A DNA stretch of 64,000 nucleotides. It comes from Dolomedes plantarius. Lineage: Eukaryota; Arthropoda; Arachnida; Araneae; Dolomedidae. Every line of letters begins with the position of its first letter. The stretch's first letter is position 1. Below are positions 1-14,200 of this stretch, one piece after another. The stretch lies in contig OU015496.1 in assembly GCA_907164885.2 (NCBI GenBank), positions 161,266,767 to 161,330,766 on the forward strand, read 5' to 3'. A model generated the notes under the pieces. The model made no database searches. It was not told the DNA's origin and saw only the letters and a list, made by a program, of their open reading frames with translations. Both the position numbers and the translations under genes were made by a program.

Positions 1-83
<83 letters not shown>

Positions 84-129
84 TTATATATATATAAATA
101 CAATTTGTGTGTTTTAGTTTGGCCAAATA

Positions 130-400
130 TATTTAATTCCGTATCTTCTTTATGGTGCCCCGCGTAACCTTTAAGTTATCTGTTCTTAATTAATGTATCC
201 TTCATTAATTTATTTATCTTCTCTTAAAGAGTTCGAAGTTTTGAAAACTTTATATGTGTGATGAGCATTGTCAAGGGCGTGGTAGCTATGTTCATCCGAC
301 TATCGAGATACACTACTCTCGTGGTATTTTATGAATATTTGGCATTTGAATATGTGTAGGTTTTAGCAGAAAGGATGGAGATTTTGAAGTGCTAAGACAC
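130..400. repeat. Diverged direct repeat, copy 1 (copy 2 at about 1790-2080)
   Basis: The segment aligns by eye with about 1790-2080. Shared landmarks in the same order are a GTGTGAT(T/G)AG stretch, CATCCGACT, CATTTGAA and GATGGAGATTTTGAAG / GGTGGAGATTTTGAAG. The two copies are about 1.66 kb apart and well diverged. The origin is unknown; it is either a dispersed repeat or a local duplication. Confidence 0.45.
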
Positions 401-410
401 TATCGGTTCT

Positions 411-448
<38 letters not shown>

Positions 449-1012
449 CCAAAATGGCTCGGGGATAAATGCCCTAGTGATAAATGGATTGCCGTTTTAA
501 GACTCCGTCATTTTATTGAAGCATAGTTATTGCTTCGACCATTTCTCATCATTGTTTCTTGCTTACGATTAGATCTTGATGGCGGTAATAATGCTTTGCT
601 TAAGGGTCTTAACGTGTTTTTGTGAACAAATATAGAAAGGGACTGCTTGTAAAGAGAACCCAACTATCTTAGAGTTCTATTTGAACAGGACATGATATAA
701 CGAGATAATGACCTGAATATTATTGGTGCTTCTACCAAACTGTTGATAACTTTCGGATTCTGTTTATAAGAACCTTATGTGATAGAAACTTCATTTTGAG
801 GACTCTCATTAAAAAGAATAATTGTTTGATATATTTTATGTTGCACATTTCGCGATATTCTTATCACTTACATTTAATATTTCTAATATTTGATACATCT
901 TTATATTGTTAATTCTAAAAATTAATTCTGATTAAATGACATCATATTCAGTTTACAGTTTGAAGATATAGATTTAAATGTCTGCTTTATAGTATAATGT
1001 TATAGCGAGTTA

Positions 1013-1339
1013 TGCTTACTTCAGACCAAAGGCGACAGCAACGAAAGACAGCCACATTTTGCCACCTGTCTCTGTGGCTGTCATAAAAGCCTTCACACCT
1101 CTAGGATACGGGGAAAAGAGGCAATTTATTTGCTCATGCGCATAATCTTCTCTTTCTATTCTGATTGGCTGTCGAGCATGGCGGTAGAGACAAAAGTTGA
1201 ACTTTTTCCAACTTGAAACCGCAGAGACCAGAGACAGAGACGAACCGGGGGAGTGAAAATTTGTTTGTAATACGCATGCGCAACTAAGAAGATACATGGT
1301 TTTCGTCTCCATCGCCGTTCGTGTGGAGTAAGCATTAGT
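1013..1339. mobile_element. MITE-like element with imperfect terminal inverted repeats
   Basis: The left end ATGCTTACTTCAGACC and the reverse complement of the right end ATGCTTACTCCACACG align over about 38 bp, through a GGCGA..G..ACGAAA core. The inside is GC-richer than its surroundings and has no transposase. The superfamily is not clear to me. Confidence 0.5.
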
Positions 1340-1496
1340 CTTATTTAGCCATCTTTTCATGTTCTAATTATTCATTGTTGTATATATATATTTGGTTTGG
1401 TTTGGAGCACTACTGTCCACTTTTGCTACACGAGAACTTAGATGAGGACCTACTGCTTAAAGACGTTTCCGAAAGTCTACAAGCATCCATGCCAAC

Positions 1497-1569
1497 AGTG
1501 AGGCTCGAACCCACGGACTCTGCTACCGAATGCCAGCGCCCTAGCCTTTCGGCCATCTTCCGGCGTACA
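1497..1569 (-). repeat. tRNA-derived SINE head or tRNA pseudogene
   Basis: On the minus strand there is an A-box-like TGGCCGAAAGGCTAGGGCG followed about 40 nt later by a B box GGGTTCGAGCC, the layout of a tRNA internal promoter. Stems do not form a clean cloverleaf, so this is more likely a SINE or pseudo-tRNA than a working tRNA. Confidence 0.45.
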
Positions 1570-2363
1570 AATATTTAAAGTTGAAGAATTACAGTTTAAA
1601 GATAAACATCAATTATACACAACGTAAAAACAATGACTACATTAGATTTGAAAGTTTTGAAAATTTGGAATATAAGTTGTAGTTACTGAGGCTTCCACGA
1701 CCATGGCCTGGTACCAACAGAGTCTTCAGATCAGCCTGGTCAGCCGAACCTTATTTCGAGGGGAAGGGGGGGGGTAATTTTTTATGCCATAAGTATTTTA
1801 ATTCCATATCTTATTTAATAATGTACCACCCGTACTCTGTTAATTAATTACGTTATCTTTCACTTTTTTCATATTCGATTAAAGGGTTCCATCTTTGGAA
1901 CAGTGCACACGTGTGATTAGATACTTCGACAGTGTAAGAACTATAGCCATCCGACTTTCGGTAGCTAACACTATGTTTGACTGATTGGAAATAGTTGACA
2001 TTTGAAACTTATAGCTCATGTAGTTTGGGACAGTGGTGGAGATTTTGAAGATTTAAGTTACTGTCGATCTGCACCATGGTTACAAATCAGTTCAAGTATA
2101 AATGAAATCATGTAATAGAATGATCTATGTGTTAAGACTGTGTTATTCTCTTGAAGAATCAGCACATCTGTATGGTGACTACAGGTGTTAATAAGATGTA
2201 TTACAGCCTGACAAATTCAGTTGGAACTATTTCGTGCGTAAAATATTGCACCTGAATTATAATGGATAACTTTATGTGTATTAAAATAATTTTACCATCA
2301 CTACAAATTTCATTTGTGTTTCAATAACATTAATTCTATGCTATAATATCTATTCCGTTTAAC

Positions 2364-2724
2364 ACAGGGTGGTCATAACAAGACTTCGCCGATATATGGA
2401 CCTCTAGCGGGTATACCGTTAAATCGATCGAGATGATATTTCAGATATAGTTATTCAGAGGTATGAGCTCGGGATTCTCTGAACGGCAACCAATTGACGC
2501 TCACGGTTACGATTATGGGTAAATAGAAAAAAAAGGGCATTGCCATTCGAAAATTTCGAGTTTCTGAACCTATAACCGTAACCGTGAGCGCCACTTGGTT
2601 GCCGTTCACAGAATCTCGAGCTCATACCTTTGAATAACTATATCTGAAATCTCATCTTTATCGGTTGAACGGGACATCCGGTAGAGGTCCATATATCGGC
2701 AAATTTCTTTTATGACCACCCTGT
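2364..2724. mobile_element. Foldback MITE (long inverted repeats)
   Basis: Starts ACAGGGTGGTCATAA and ends with its inverse TTATGACCACCCTGT. Arms of roughly 145 bp are largely complementary: GATATATGGACCTCTA pairs with TAGAGGTCCATATATC, and GAGCTCATACC is mirrored. A spacer of about 60 bp separates them. There is no coding capacity. Confidence 0.75.
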
Positions 2725-3090
2725 ATTTTAAATTTAGGTTTCATACACAGAAATAAAATTTTATTTTGTGGTACACACATTATAAGATTTGGAGATTTTG
2801 CCGTGATCGCTTCAATTTTAATTTAAATTTTTCGACGTATCTCGAAAATTTTCAAATTACAGATTTCAACAGCATGTAACACTTTAATTGTTACATCCTC
2901 TAATAAATCTCACAATAATCAAAATAAGGAGACATACAAAATGAAAACCCTAAACCCATTTTACACAAAAAAGGTGTTTAAATTTTTTATGTAGTTTAAG
3001 AGCGGCGTACATAAAAACAGCATACGTTTCTACAGCATACGTGGCTAAAAGTATAGTTGATGTGAATGGATATTTATATCAAAAACTTAC

Positions 3091-3215
3091 CCGTTAACAC
3101 AATTTTCATGACAAGGCAAGCACTCTCTACTTTCATTATATTTATTTATTGGACATTGGCTGACACAATAACGTCCGTCTCTAACATTGCGGCATAGTGT
3201 ACAATTGCCTGGACC
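3091..3215 (-). CDS. Egfr: EGFR exon 13: cysteine-rich region 2, last exon visible
   Basis: 125 nt encoding residues 559-599: [20 protein letters not shown], then [20 protein letters not shown]. It matches the C..C..VRDG.YCV..CP..KY.....C..CH..C block of arthropod EGFR. The acceptor is AATTTTCAG and the donor is ACGG/GTAAGT, phase 2. No convincing continuation exon was found in 1-3090, so the next exon lies outside. Confidence 0.93.
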
Positions 3216-6200
3216 CTGAAAATTACAGTCCATTGATATATAAAAAAGACACATTCTTTTAAAGCCGTTATCATTATTGCAGAAACTGTTTATTCCAAAA
3301 ATCTAGAGGTAAAATGTATTGAATGCAAGTGCTTCTTAATATTCATAGTAAAAGTGTTTCACAATATTAATTACACATGTAGCTGAACAATAGGCTATGC
3401 GCTACTCGCTGAGACAACTTTCAACGCCATCTATCGACAAATTTTAGAATTAGCGTTTTAATCTCAAAAACGGTACGAGCTACGGGAAAAAGGTCAATTA
3501 CAAAATTACTCAACATCATCGACTTTGTAAGAAAATACACCTTGCGCACATTAATACAGAATATAGACAACGAACATCTGCTTGGTCACGATTTCAAAAA
3601 TTGTCGTGTCATAAAGAGTGGAAGAAAGAAACTGAGACATTTCCCTATCTTCAGGATCTTTTATTTATATTGCTGAAAATGCACTCCATTAGCCACTATG
3701 CACATTTGCAGTCTGGACTGGATTTCTCGCTGCACATTCTGCAACATGGCAGGTGTTACGGAGGTACAAGCAGCAGTAATGCGTCGTCGAAGATCCTGCA
3801 ATGTTTGCGGAGGAGTCGCATATACCTGCCCTGTTATGTCTCCCCATAATAAGAAGTCAAATGGGGTCAAATCTTGCGTTTCCCCTGCGCCACAACTCAG
3901 GCTGGTATTTAGTCCGTGAGGTGGTCTTTTCGAGCTTTCACGATGCCATAGTGTTGAAAACCACGACCAAACAAATGTTCATTTTTTACACTCTGTTTTG
4001 AGCATTAATGTTCTCAAGGTGTCTTTTCTTACTAAATCGATGATGCTGAACAACTTTGTACCTGACTTTTTTCCCGTATCTCGTACCTGTTTTGAGATAA
4101 AAACGCTAATTCCAAAATTTGCCGATGATGGCGTTGTAAGTTGTCTCATCGAGTAGCGCATAGACTTTTTACTATACCTGGACACCAACTTTATGGCCTA
4201 AACTGTTACCGTTTAGAAGTTAACGGGGTTGTAACTGATATAGGGAGAACCCAGTATAATGTTTCTAAAAATTTAATAGAGCTAAAAAATATACAACTGG
4301 ATGCATATGTTCACGCATTTTGCATAGGTTTATATCTAAGCAAGTTTTTAATTAAACAAATGAATGAAACTTACTGGCCCAAAACATTCTCCTGAGCATT
4401 CTAAATCGCATAACTTGCAATTCTCATTACCAGCATCATAGACTCTGCAAAGTGACACATATATAAAAATGACATACATTTAAGCCATACTATGTAATGA
4501 AAAAAATACATCTGAATGACGTTGAACAAAACCCATAATGAAATAATATAAAGTACAATTTTGTAAAGAGACTACCTATGCAATATTGGGAGTTTTTAGA
4601 AAGTAACATTGCTTTTAATTCGAAATATGGCTGCGTATGAACAAAAGGTGAGCATATATAGTATATCAAAAAAAGTATTGATAACAGACAATAGATGATG
4701 ACCTAAAATGATAATAGACAATTTAAAGAAAAACAAAATTTCCAGGTATCATGAAATATTAAAAACTCTCTCAAAAACTGAAATTGAAATCTTTAAATTT
4801 CATAAAAATATAATAAGCTTTAATTTTCATAAAAATATAATAAGCTTTAAATTTCATAAAAATATAATAAGATTTAAATTTAATATTTTTTTCCCTATGA
4901 GCAATTTTTTTCTAGGTAAATGGCTTATATCTACAGTAGTTATTAAACTAACGCATATGATAAAAAATTATATCATAATGGTTCACTTTTACTTCATTCA
5001 TAGACCAGATATACTCAAGCATTTTTTCTCTTGGTCCGCATACAGATGTTTGCTACATTACGTGGGTACACTATACCTTATACTATAATAATGCAAAAAA
5101 TAAAACCCCAGACTTAAATGCATTAAACGTATCTTTACAGGGTGGGATAGCATGTATCCCTAGTGTACGGGCCCAAGAACGAATATATATATATATATAT
5201 ATAACTTTTTTAATGGCCGTTCTTACAGAGGAGTTATGAAATTTCCCGTTCTAAAGAGGGAATTGGAAAAATAGGCCAAGCAAGCTAAAGGTTAAGACGT
5301 TTAATTAAAAATGAATGCGAATTTTTGCGTTGAGAAAATATTTTGACTGTTTTAGACAAATCTGTTTTATGCTTGTTACATGCTACTCTCAATACATCAT
5401 CAAAGTAAAAATCAGTAAGCCGGTCTCTATATACGTTCTCCAAATAATTCATTTTGCAATTGGTTGATTCCAAAGATACGTTGAAGCAAACAACGTGAGC
5501 AGGAGGTGGCTCATTTTTTTTATAGTTTTGGATTTTTCCTGCACTCATTTCCAAAATTATGTTTTCAAAAACGCCTGCTCGATAATGATTGTAAATTTTG
5601 GGCCGCACCAAAAATCTTGGTGGGCCGCAGTTTGAGTACGCCTGGTATAAATGATTTTAACTGAACTTTTGTTAACACTTTTTGTTAACCCCTGGTATAA
5701 CTGAACTTTTGTTAACACAATCCTAATAAATTTCTGCACATACATCATATTTTAACATTTAAAGAGCACATATTAATTGTTTAACATTTTAATCATTAAT
5801 TGAAGAGGTTTATTCACTTTTATGTCTTCATTTTTGTGAAACTAGAAGTTTTCGTATAGGAGCTTGATGATAATTACTAAATCAGCGATCCAATTTTTAT
5901 TACAGTTGTCATCATACTGATTTAAAAAGAAATGCGCTCTGCTGTATTTATTCAGATATTTTTTCTCAATTTAATTTTTATTTCATGGATTCCTTTTCAA
6001 AATTATCTAATCTTAATAATTAAGATTAATTGTTGTCATCTTGCTTGCCGACGGTTAAGGATTGTGTGTTAGATTTATGTCATTAGAATCAGATTCTTCC
6101 TTTTTCTTACTGGTTAGAATTATATAAACCATCTTTGTGAATTATTTCTCAAAATATTTTTTAAATTTATATGCAATTATAAAACTTTTATATTAATATA

Positions 6201-8544
6201 CATTATGATAATTTTCCCCCACTGCTCTCTGATTGGTTAGATGTAGCCTAAAAAAGTATTTACGCACGTAGCGTAGTCTGGTGAGGAAGTACGTAAAATT
6301 AGCCACCCGTAACATGTGCATGGCTGCTTTGTATTAAGCCTATTGAATTCGCTCACCTCAATGTTAACCTTTGGAGAAAATTTGTCTACTATTTATAGCT
6401 ACATATATTCTGATAATCCAAGAAAAAGGATATTTTCAGATAGCCTGAAATTTTCTGCATCTTGCAACAGGATCCATGTTATATTTTTCGTACACCAAAG
6501 GAATTTAGGAGCGTTTGAAACACACTATATACCATATTTTTCCCACGAATAATATAAATTTAAAATATTATTTGCATTTTTTTTAATAAAAACGACAAAT
6601 GTCCCAAGGTGTAAAATTTGTTTCTCTATTACAGAGTACAATTAAAAAAATCTTTAAATCCAAGTCGGTAATCCTTGGACACATTTTCGCCGTAGAGATA
6701 ACAGTGTGGTGAGCGAATCTAATAGCGTTAGTACACAGGCGCCTTAAGAGTTAGAGCCTCTCATGTGAACTTGTCTACAGGAAAGACCGTCAAGCACTTA
6801 GCGTTTTTGGAAGGCAGATAGTCAGCCCTAGTTGTGTGATGCAAAGAGGCGACAGAGTTTGTTTTGTGTGTTTTCTTAACTATAATCTCTGGCTATATTG
6901 TTACTTGGCCAGTAAGGAATGCACTTAAACATACTGTTCCATGATTTCTATCTCCTTTCTAATGATTTGCAGAATGAAGGTATGTTTATTTACGCTTCTG
7001 TCTCTTCTCGAATGGTGGATTGGTATTATAACTTGAAAAGCAACTTCAAATTTGAAACAGTTGACAAAATTGACTTCTGGAACAACATTTGGGCAATCAG
7101 GTGCACTCTTTATGGTTTACACCGATTCATTTTAAATTGAACTGGTAGCTCAGTTGCTCAAAATCGAGCAATTTTAAGCAGTACAATGCGTGTTGAACTT
7201 TAGAATTTCAGCCTTTGCATCTAATTTATCAACTTCAACATCAAAAAATTGCCTTTTAGATGTACCTGACAAACCAAGACGGAAAGCAGTGGTTGCTTTT
7301 CGCGTATTTACCGGGCATGACTGCCTTCCTGCTCATATGCGTCATATTGACGCTCTTACTGAAGCTGCCTGCATCCTGTGTGATAAAAAAGATCCTATGG
7401 ACAAACATCACCTGCGTGTCTGTGCAGATCTCCATGGAGATACTGATTTTTATGGATATTAGGAGGCAAGAAGACACTTGGGCAATAACCTTTGGTTATC
7501 TCTTGAAATTTTTGATATTATTGTTGCTGCTGTTTCTTTTTTTCGTATTTACTACTTGTTTGTATACTATGTTCAAGTGCCCCAGATATCAGAAATATAT
7601 AAAAAAATGAAGCAACTTGACTGGAAATCGTGTTGTTGGCAAAACTGTTATAGCACCTTGTTAGACATCTCGTCTGCTGGAGCAATGACTTTTTTCAGAT
7701 TGACTTCTTTAATAGAATATTATTACTGTTAAATAGTATAATAGAAACCTGGAGAAATTCGCGGTTATTTTTTTTTCAGAGAACAAACTCATATCAAGTA
7801 ACAAAGGTAAACTTCAGATGATCGAAAAAATTTACAAATTTATTCAGAGACTTTCATTCTGATACCTCATCCTTATTTTTAAGTTAATACGTTCTCTCAA
7901 AATAGGTCTCTAAGTAAGAAAACCCCTATAAATAAAGGACAAAATATAACAAATTAAGATGTAATTGATAAATGTGCTTTGGAAACACACCCAGGAGTTG
8001 CGTTACAATCCGGAATGCACGAGTCTTTCAATCTGTAAGATTTGCATGAGAGGCAATCATCAGGGCCAGGACCCCAGCAACCGTCACTCGAGCATTGCTC
8101 GTCGCACACAAGTCCTTGTTCTCCTAAAAATGAAACAAAATTGAAAAACAAATACTTGCAAAATTTTCACTTCATAATCATTACAATTTCATCATCATGA
8201 TTTGTCATATTTTCGTATCTAACAAGAAATATTAGTAAAACCTTACTTAAATAATTATCCATCAACTTATGCTTTCGCAAAAAAAAGTTGAATTTTAATT
8301 TAAAGCAGCGTCTTTTAGTTTACCCCACAATGAATCTAATTCAAGAAGGATATTATTTTCTTTTCAGTATCAAGTAAGCACTACAAATCAACAGTCTTAG
8401 TGTTTGTTAATTTACAAAATCATATATTGAACAACTAATACCGAAATTCGCATATATACCTGTACAAGCTGAAAACCCGCACTTCGATATGGAGTACATT
8501 CAAATTAAATACAACGGTCAATATATGCAGTTAATGCCAAAAAA

Positions 8545-8582
<38 letters not shown>

Positions 8583-9334
8583 AATAAATACGACGATCAA
8601 TGTATACAATTGATGTAAAAAAAACAAAAAAATATATTTATAAAAAAAATCGTAAGAGATATTCTTATATGCAAAATAATGTAGAAGAAAATATTCAAAT
8701 TAAATCTAATAGGACATACTAAAGAATATAGTACAGTTAATATAATACAGTTTGAGGAAGTATTTCTTTTACTGTATTTTATTATATTTTGGTTAATGTC
8801 CAATCGTCTGCCGTATTAGCAAGAAAAAAATGTCTCTTTCGCTGTTATGCACGTGACGCAAAATTAAAAGAAAAGAAACCCCGTGATCAGCATTAGCAAG
8901 GAAAACATACTTTTTTTTGTCTATTTCATTGTTATGGACGTGGTGATAAATTTATTTAAAGTACCAGAAAAAGAAATCACGTGATCAGCATTTAATAAAT
9001 TAAATTATAAAATTTAATCGTTAAAAATTTACCAAAAAACAGAAAATGGAGGTAAAGATTCGAAAAAGATTTCATTTTCAAGGAATTTTTATAATCTTTC
9101 TTGTGATATATATTTCATAACGCTCAAAGTATTATTTTAAATGCAAACTTAAAAAAAGCTACTAAAACAGCTTAAAAATTTAATTTAAACAAATCTAAGA
9201 ATAATTTTTCAAAAATATATCTTAGTGCACCCCTACACTATAAGAAGAATCGCCATGCAAAATTTCAGCCCTTTATGTCCAGCGGTTTGGACAGTGCGTT
9301 GTTTGTCATTCAGTGAGTCAGTCAGTTACGGAAC

Positions 9335-9377
<43 letters not shown>

Positions 9378-9979
9378 CCACGTAGGTGTAGGTATTTGGT
9401 TTATAGTCGTAGCGAAGAGGAAGCACGCACATGATGTAGACGAGTCTAGGAAATTCCACAGATATTTTACACTGTCTTTATTCTGGACATTCACTGCGAA
9501 GATGTACAGCACACATAAACATAATGACGGCATTTTGACGAATTTTAAAGCATTAAATCGGACGGAGAGTCCAATTTCGAGTTAGCCGGAATATTTCACT
9601 AATTTTCTCATTCCTGGACGGAGAAAAGACGCAGCGTGATAAAGCAACATAGGAGAGAGTGGTGCAAGGACAGGACAATATAGGACAATCACGGAACAAA
9701 AGCCACGAAGAAGCACTTTCTCACACTCTTACGCAGAGTTCAGCGCCAGAACGCCAAAACTTTTAATTGGTCATCGGAGACCATCTGACCTCACGCGCCA
9801 GAAATTGGATGATCTCATGGAATCTCGTGAAACCTTCGAGATTAATTGCATCATCCTGCTTTTGAAAACAACTTACTCTTAGCACGTGCAATAAGGAAGC
9901 TTTATTGAAACGTTATATACTTTATTGAAACGTTAACGAGAAAATTTAGTATAGGCGATAAATAAATAAGGTGGAACGT

Positions 9980-10056
<77 letters not shown>

Positions 10057-10722
10057 CATTTTCGTTTTCATTTTCTTTGAATATCCAAACACAATCAGTG
10101 ATTTTATAGAGTAAAAAAGCATAATACAACTTTAAAATAGTCTTACATGGAATCTTTACAAATTTCTGTACAGTAAAAGAAAGTGAATTAATGATAGCTA
10201 AATAACTGAATCCTGTATGTATAAAAACAAAGAAAGCAGGTGAAAGAAAACCAATGACTTACTGCAATAGTCTTTCCCAGCATTTCTCTCTAAATACACA
10301 GATCCAGTGTTTGGTCCCATGAGTTGCTTCCATTCTATTTCACTCACAAAACATAATTTTGGATTGTCTGTAATAACCACTTTGCCCGATTTCACCTCAC
10401 GTAATGATCGAAGATTCAGACTTTCGACAGATGATTTCGAGATATATAATGCTGCATTTTCTCTACGAGAGACATAATTCAGAATTTTATACTCATAAGT
10501 AAACTGATATATGTATACAAGTAATGCAGAACAAGAACTAGCAATCTCTATTAGGCCCTTTGTTTCGGCAAAGAACTATATCCTATGCATTTTTGAAGAT
10601 ATAGAATTGAAGCTACATTTAGAAAATTTTTCACATTAATTAATATTAGTAGTCCATTTTCCAACAATTTTCGTTTTAAGTTATTGAAATTCTGTAAGGA
10701 AGTACCCTAGTCTAAAGTTTGA

Positions 10723-10818
<96 letters not shown>

Positions 10819-11158
10819 GTGGAATGTTTATAAAACTGATGTTGCTAGGAGGAATATTTTACATTTTTGTAAACCATGAGACAAAAATGTATACCAGTAG
10901 TAAGAAAGATTACGACAATAAAACAAGGCCACTATCAGAAAAATCTAACATGAAAGACAAAATTGGACAAAATTGGAGTTTTTTTTATATCTTCAAAAGT
11001 AATGTCATTCATGAAAGTGACAAACTCTCTTTAAATGACACGTGACCACGGATAAGGATTAACGTTAAAATTTCCATCTGCAAAGTTTAAGGAAAATGAA
11101 AAAAATTAATGCCTATAAAGTAGTGAATCTTTAAAACAGCTACAGATTAATTAATTAA

Positions 11159-11225
<67 letters not shown>

Positions 11226-14200
11226 TAGTTAAAGAAATTATAATTATTCGAATGTATTATAGGTATATTTTATCCAAAATATTACAAATATATGTAAAAC
11301 TATACATTTTTGCATTACATTGAAGTTGTTTGAATTTTGTTTAATATAATGTTTGATACAGCCTAGTTTCAACGGATCTAATTTCGGCGCTGAGGGTGCT
11401 CGGATCGAATCCGCCTATAATCACCATTATTAAATACCTCCGCGTTTAAACGGGATACGGATACGTTAAATGGGTAGACCGGACACTGCCTGTATGACCT
11501 CAGAGAGGGTGGGAGAGGGCCATTCCCCCCCCCCCCCCCCAATTTCGCCCGTGTGGATGCTGGGTCAAAATAGATGTGACATCTGGCTAATTCGGACTCC
11601 AATTCTCGTGGTGTCATAATAAACCGTATCCCCCCCTCCCCTTCTGCCTATAGGGTCTGAAATACTTCCGACCAAGGGGCATTAAAAACCACATGCATAA
11701 TATTTTAATAAGAACTTTGTAGATATATAATACCTTTTTAAATAAAACACACTTCTAAATTTGAAAAATAAAATATTATTCGCACTCCATTTAATGAAAT
11801 AACTTCCAGAAAAAATAAAACCTAAATAATTATCGAGAAACTTTAAATTAATGAAACTTTAAAATTCCTCTTTATAAAAAGACTTTGTATTTTGCAACTT
11901 TATGCTTTAATTTTCAATAAAATGAAATGTATATAAATTACTGCATACTCAGTTAACTGGCTGCCCCCTATTATCTCTAGATTTCTGAAGTAAGTCAAAT
12001 GCTTGAAATTGGATCGGTCCACTTCAATTCTAACGAAACCTGTCACTTTTCTAACAGTTGAGAACACTTCTAATTCACTAGGATTCATCTCTGAGAAAAA
12101 CCTCACAGTAGGATGCCTGTTAAAAAGATATATTTATGAAGTACAAACACTTGCAGAGGCATTGCCTAATTATATACAGAGAATCGACAGCAAAAAAAAT
12201 ACGTACAAATGACAACAAAATACTATATATTATAAATCTACTATATTTTATAATCTTATCTATAATCTTATCTTATACCATACACCTTATAATCTTATAT
12301 ATTAAGTATAAGTTTAAAAATTATGTTCTTCTGTACTCACGTTAAATTCTTATAAATCTACTATATTTTATAATCTATCTTATAACCTTATCTTATACTA
12401 TACTATATCTTATGATCTTATACATTAAGTACAATTTTAAAAATTCTCTCCTTCCGTATGTATACTTACGTGTGATTTATAAATACTTATAAATCTACTA
12501 TATCTTATTTAGCTATCTTCTATAGCTATTCTTATAGCCTATCTTATAATCTTATCTTATACTATACTATATCTTATGATCTTATACATTAAGTACAATT
12601 TAAAAAATTCTCTCTTTCTGTATATATACTTACGTGTGATTTATAAATTCTTATTAATCTACTATATCTTATTTAGGTATCTTCTATAACTATTCTTATA
12701 GCCTATCTTATAATCTTATCTTATACTATACTATACTATATCTTATGTACATTATGTACATTATGTACATAATTGTACATAATGTAATGATCTTATACAT
12801 TATGTACAATTTTAAAAATTCTCTCCTTCTGTATATATACTTACGTGGGATTTATAAATTCTTATAAATCTACTATATCATACAATCTATCTTAAAACCT
12901 TATCTTATACAATACTATATCTTATGATCTGATACATTAAGTACAATTTTAAAAATTCGTACGAGTGTATATATACTTACGAGTATATATACTTACGAGT
13001 GATTTATAAATTCTTATAAATCTACTATATCTTATTTACGTAGCTATCTTCTATAGCTATTCTTATAGCCTATCTTATAATCTTATCTTATACTATACTA
13101 TATTTAATGATCTTATACATTAAGTATAATTTAAAAAATTCTCACTTTATGTACTTACGTATGATTTGGGACGAGAAATCCTCTAAATGCTCTAGTATGT
13201 ACAGATAGGGAGCCTTCGATGACAGTACAGCCTTTGAAATTATGTATATTTCCAGCATGCACAATGCCGACAACCCTTTGGCATCCTGAAATCATGTAAG
13301 AAGCCCCATTGCGTTATTGAAATTGTATTGACTTTCATAAAGTAGCAAGTTCCAAGAAAAAATAGCCTTTTAAAATCTAGTAATATCTAATAAGCACAAA
13401 ATTAGTTTTAGGAAAAGTTGTTCATACTTTCCAAACTTTTCAGAGAATAGCACACAAACGCTCCAGATTCCAAACTCAATTTCAAAAATCAAAATTAATT
13501 AATACCTCGGGCCTTTTTGATGAAGTGTGATAGAATTCATCACAGGCATTACTGATGGCAGAAGTGACTGAGCTTGATTGCCCACTACTTCTCAATTTGA
13601 TCTGTTTTTGCCTAACACCGTTAGAATTAAATAATTGTAAGTTAAAAGATAGGATCGAGATTGTAGCTTCCTCGAATTTCTGTGACCTGAGAGAGATAAC
13701 GAGAGATTTTCGAAAAGAAAGTTAAAAAACACACATATTTTTTCCCGTACACTATGAATCAACGTTACATGTTGATATTATTAATAATGACATAGTCTGC
13801 GCATTGATTCTATAGAATTTTTATATATATATATTTTTTTACTGAAGATAAACTACATATTATTTTTGATTATTTTAAATATATAAAAACACACCTGTGG
13901 TAGGATTTTAAGAACACCGATAATCATTTAAAATACGTTTTTTTCTAAAGTTGAGACGTTTAAAAATATTTGAGAATTAGGGAATCACTGAACCTCATGA
14001 TAATGTCACATAAAATACTCAGCGTTACATGTTGATATTTTTAATAAGGATATTTCAAAGTTCCTTTTACAGGTTTGATTTTCCCCCGTTCAACTCAATA
14101 AATTTACTTCAGTAAGCAATATCACAATGTATGTTTTTTTTTGTCTCACTGGAAAAGGAGCTGGGGAATTAGTGAAAGGGATAAGCCAGATACAGCAAAA

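Larger units (their letters stand above)
1..3090. other. Start of EGFR intron 13, repeat-rich
   Basis: I see no exon here. It begins with a (TA)n tract (3-76) and holds another at about 413-438, plus a MITE (1013-1339), a tRNA-like SINE head (1497-1569), a foldback MITE (2364-2724) and a diverged direct repeat pair. The rest is AT-rich sequence without a recognisable feature. Confidence 0.6.

Noticed and set aside
1016..1360. A 114-residue minus-strand frame.
   Set aside because: It lies within a MITE with terminal inverted repeats and has no similarity to a protein that I know.
1497..1569. Possible working tRNA gene on the minus strand.
   Set aside because: Box A and box B are recognisable but the acceptor and anticodon stems do not pair properly. 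A SINE head or pseudo-tRNA is more likely.
1..3090. Search for the next EGFR exon (more of CR2, transmembrane, kinase).
   Set aside because: No cysteine-rich frame with fitting phase-2 acceptor was found, and no kinase motifs (GxGxxG, HRDLAARN, DFG) appear anywhere in the window.
4708..5088. A 126-residue plus-strand frame.
   Set aside because: It is driven by a 27-bp tandem repeat in AT-rich intron DNA, on the strand opposite the host gene.
13500..13615. A minus-strand open stretch ending in a GAG/GTATTA donor, considered as an extra EGFR exon between exons 7 and 8.
   Set aside because: Exon 7 ends and exon 8 begins in phase 1, so an inserted exon must be symmetrical. No AG in range gives an open, phase-1-to-1 reading, and exons 7 and 8 already join in frame with family-like sequence.
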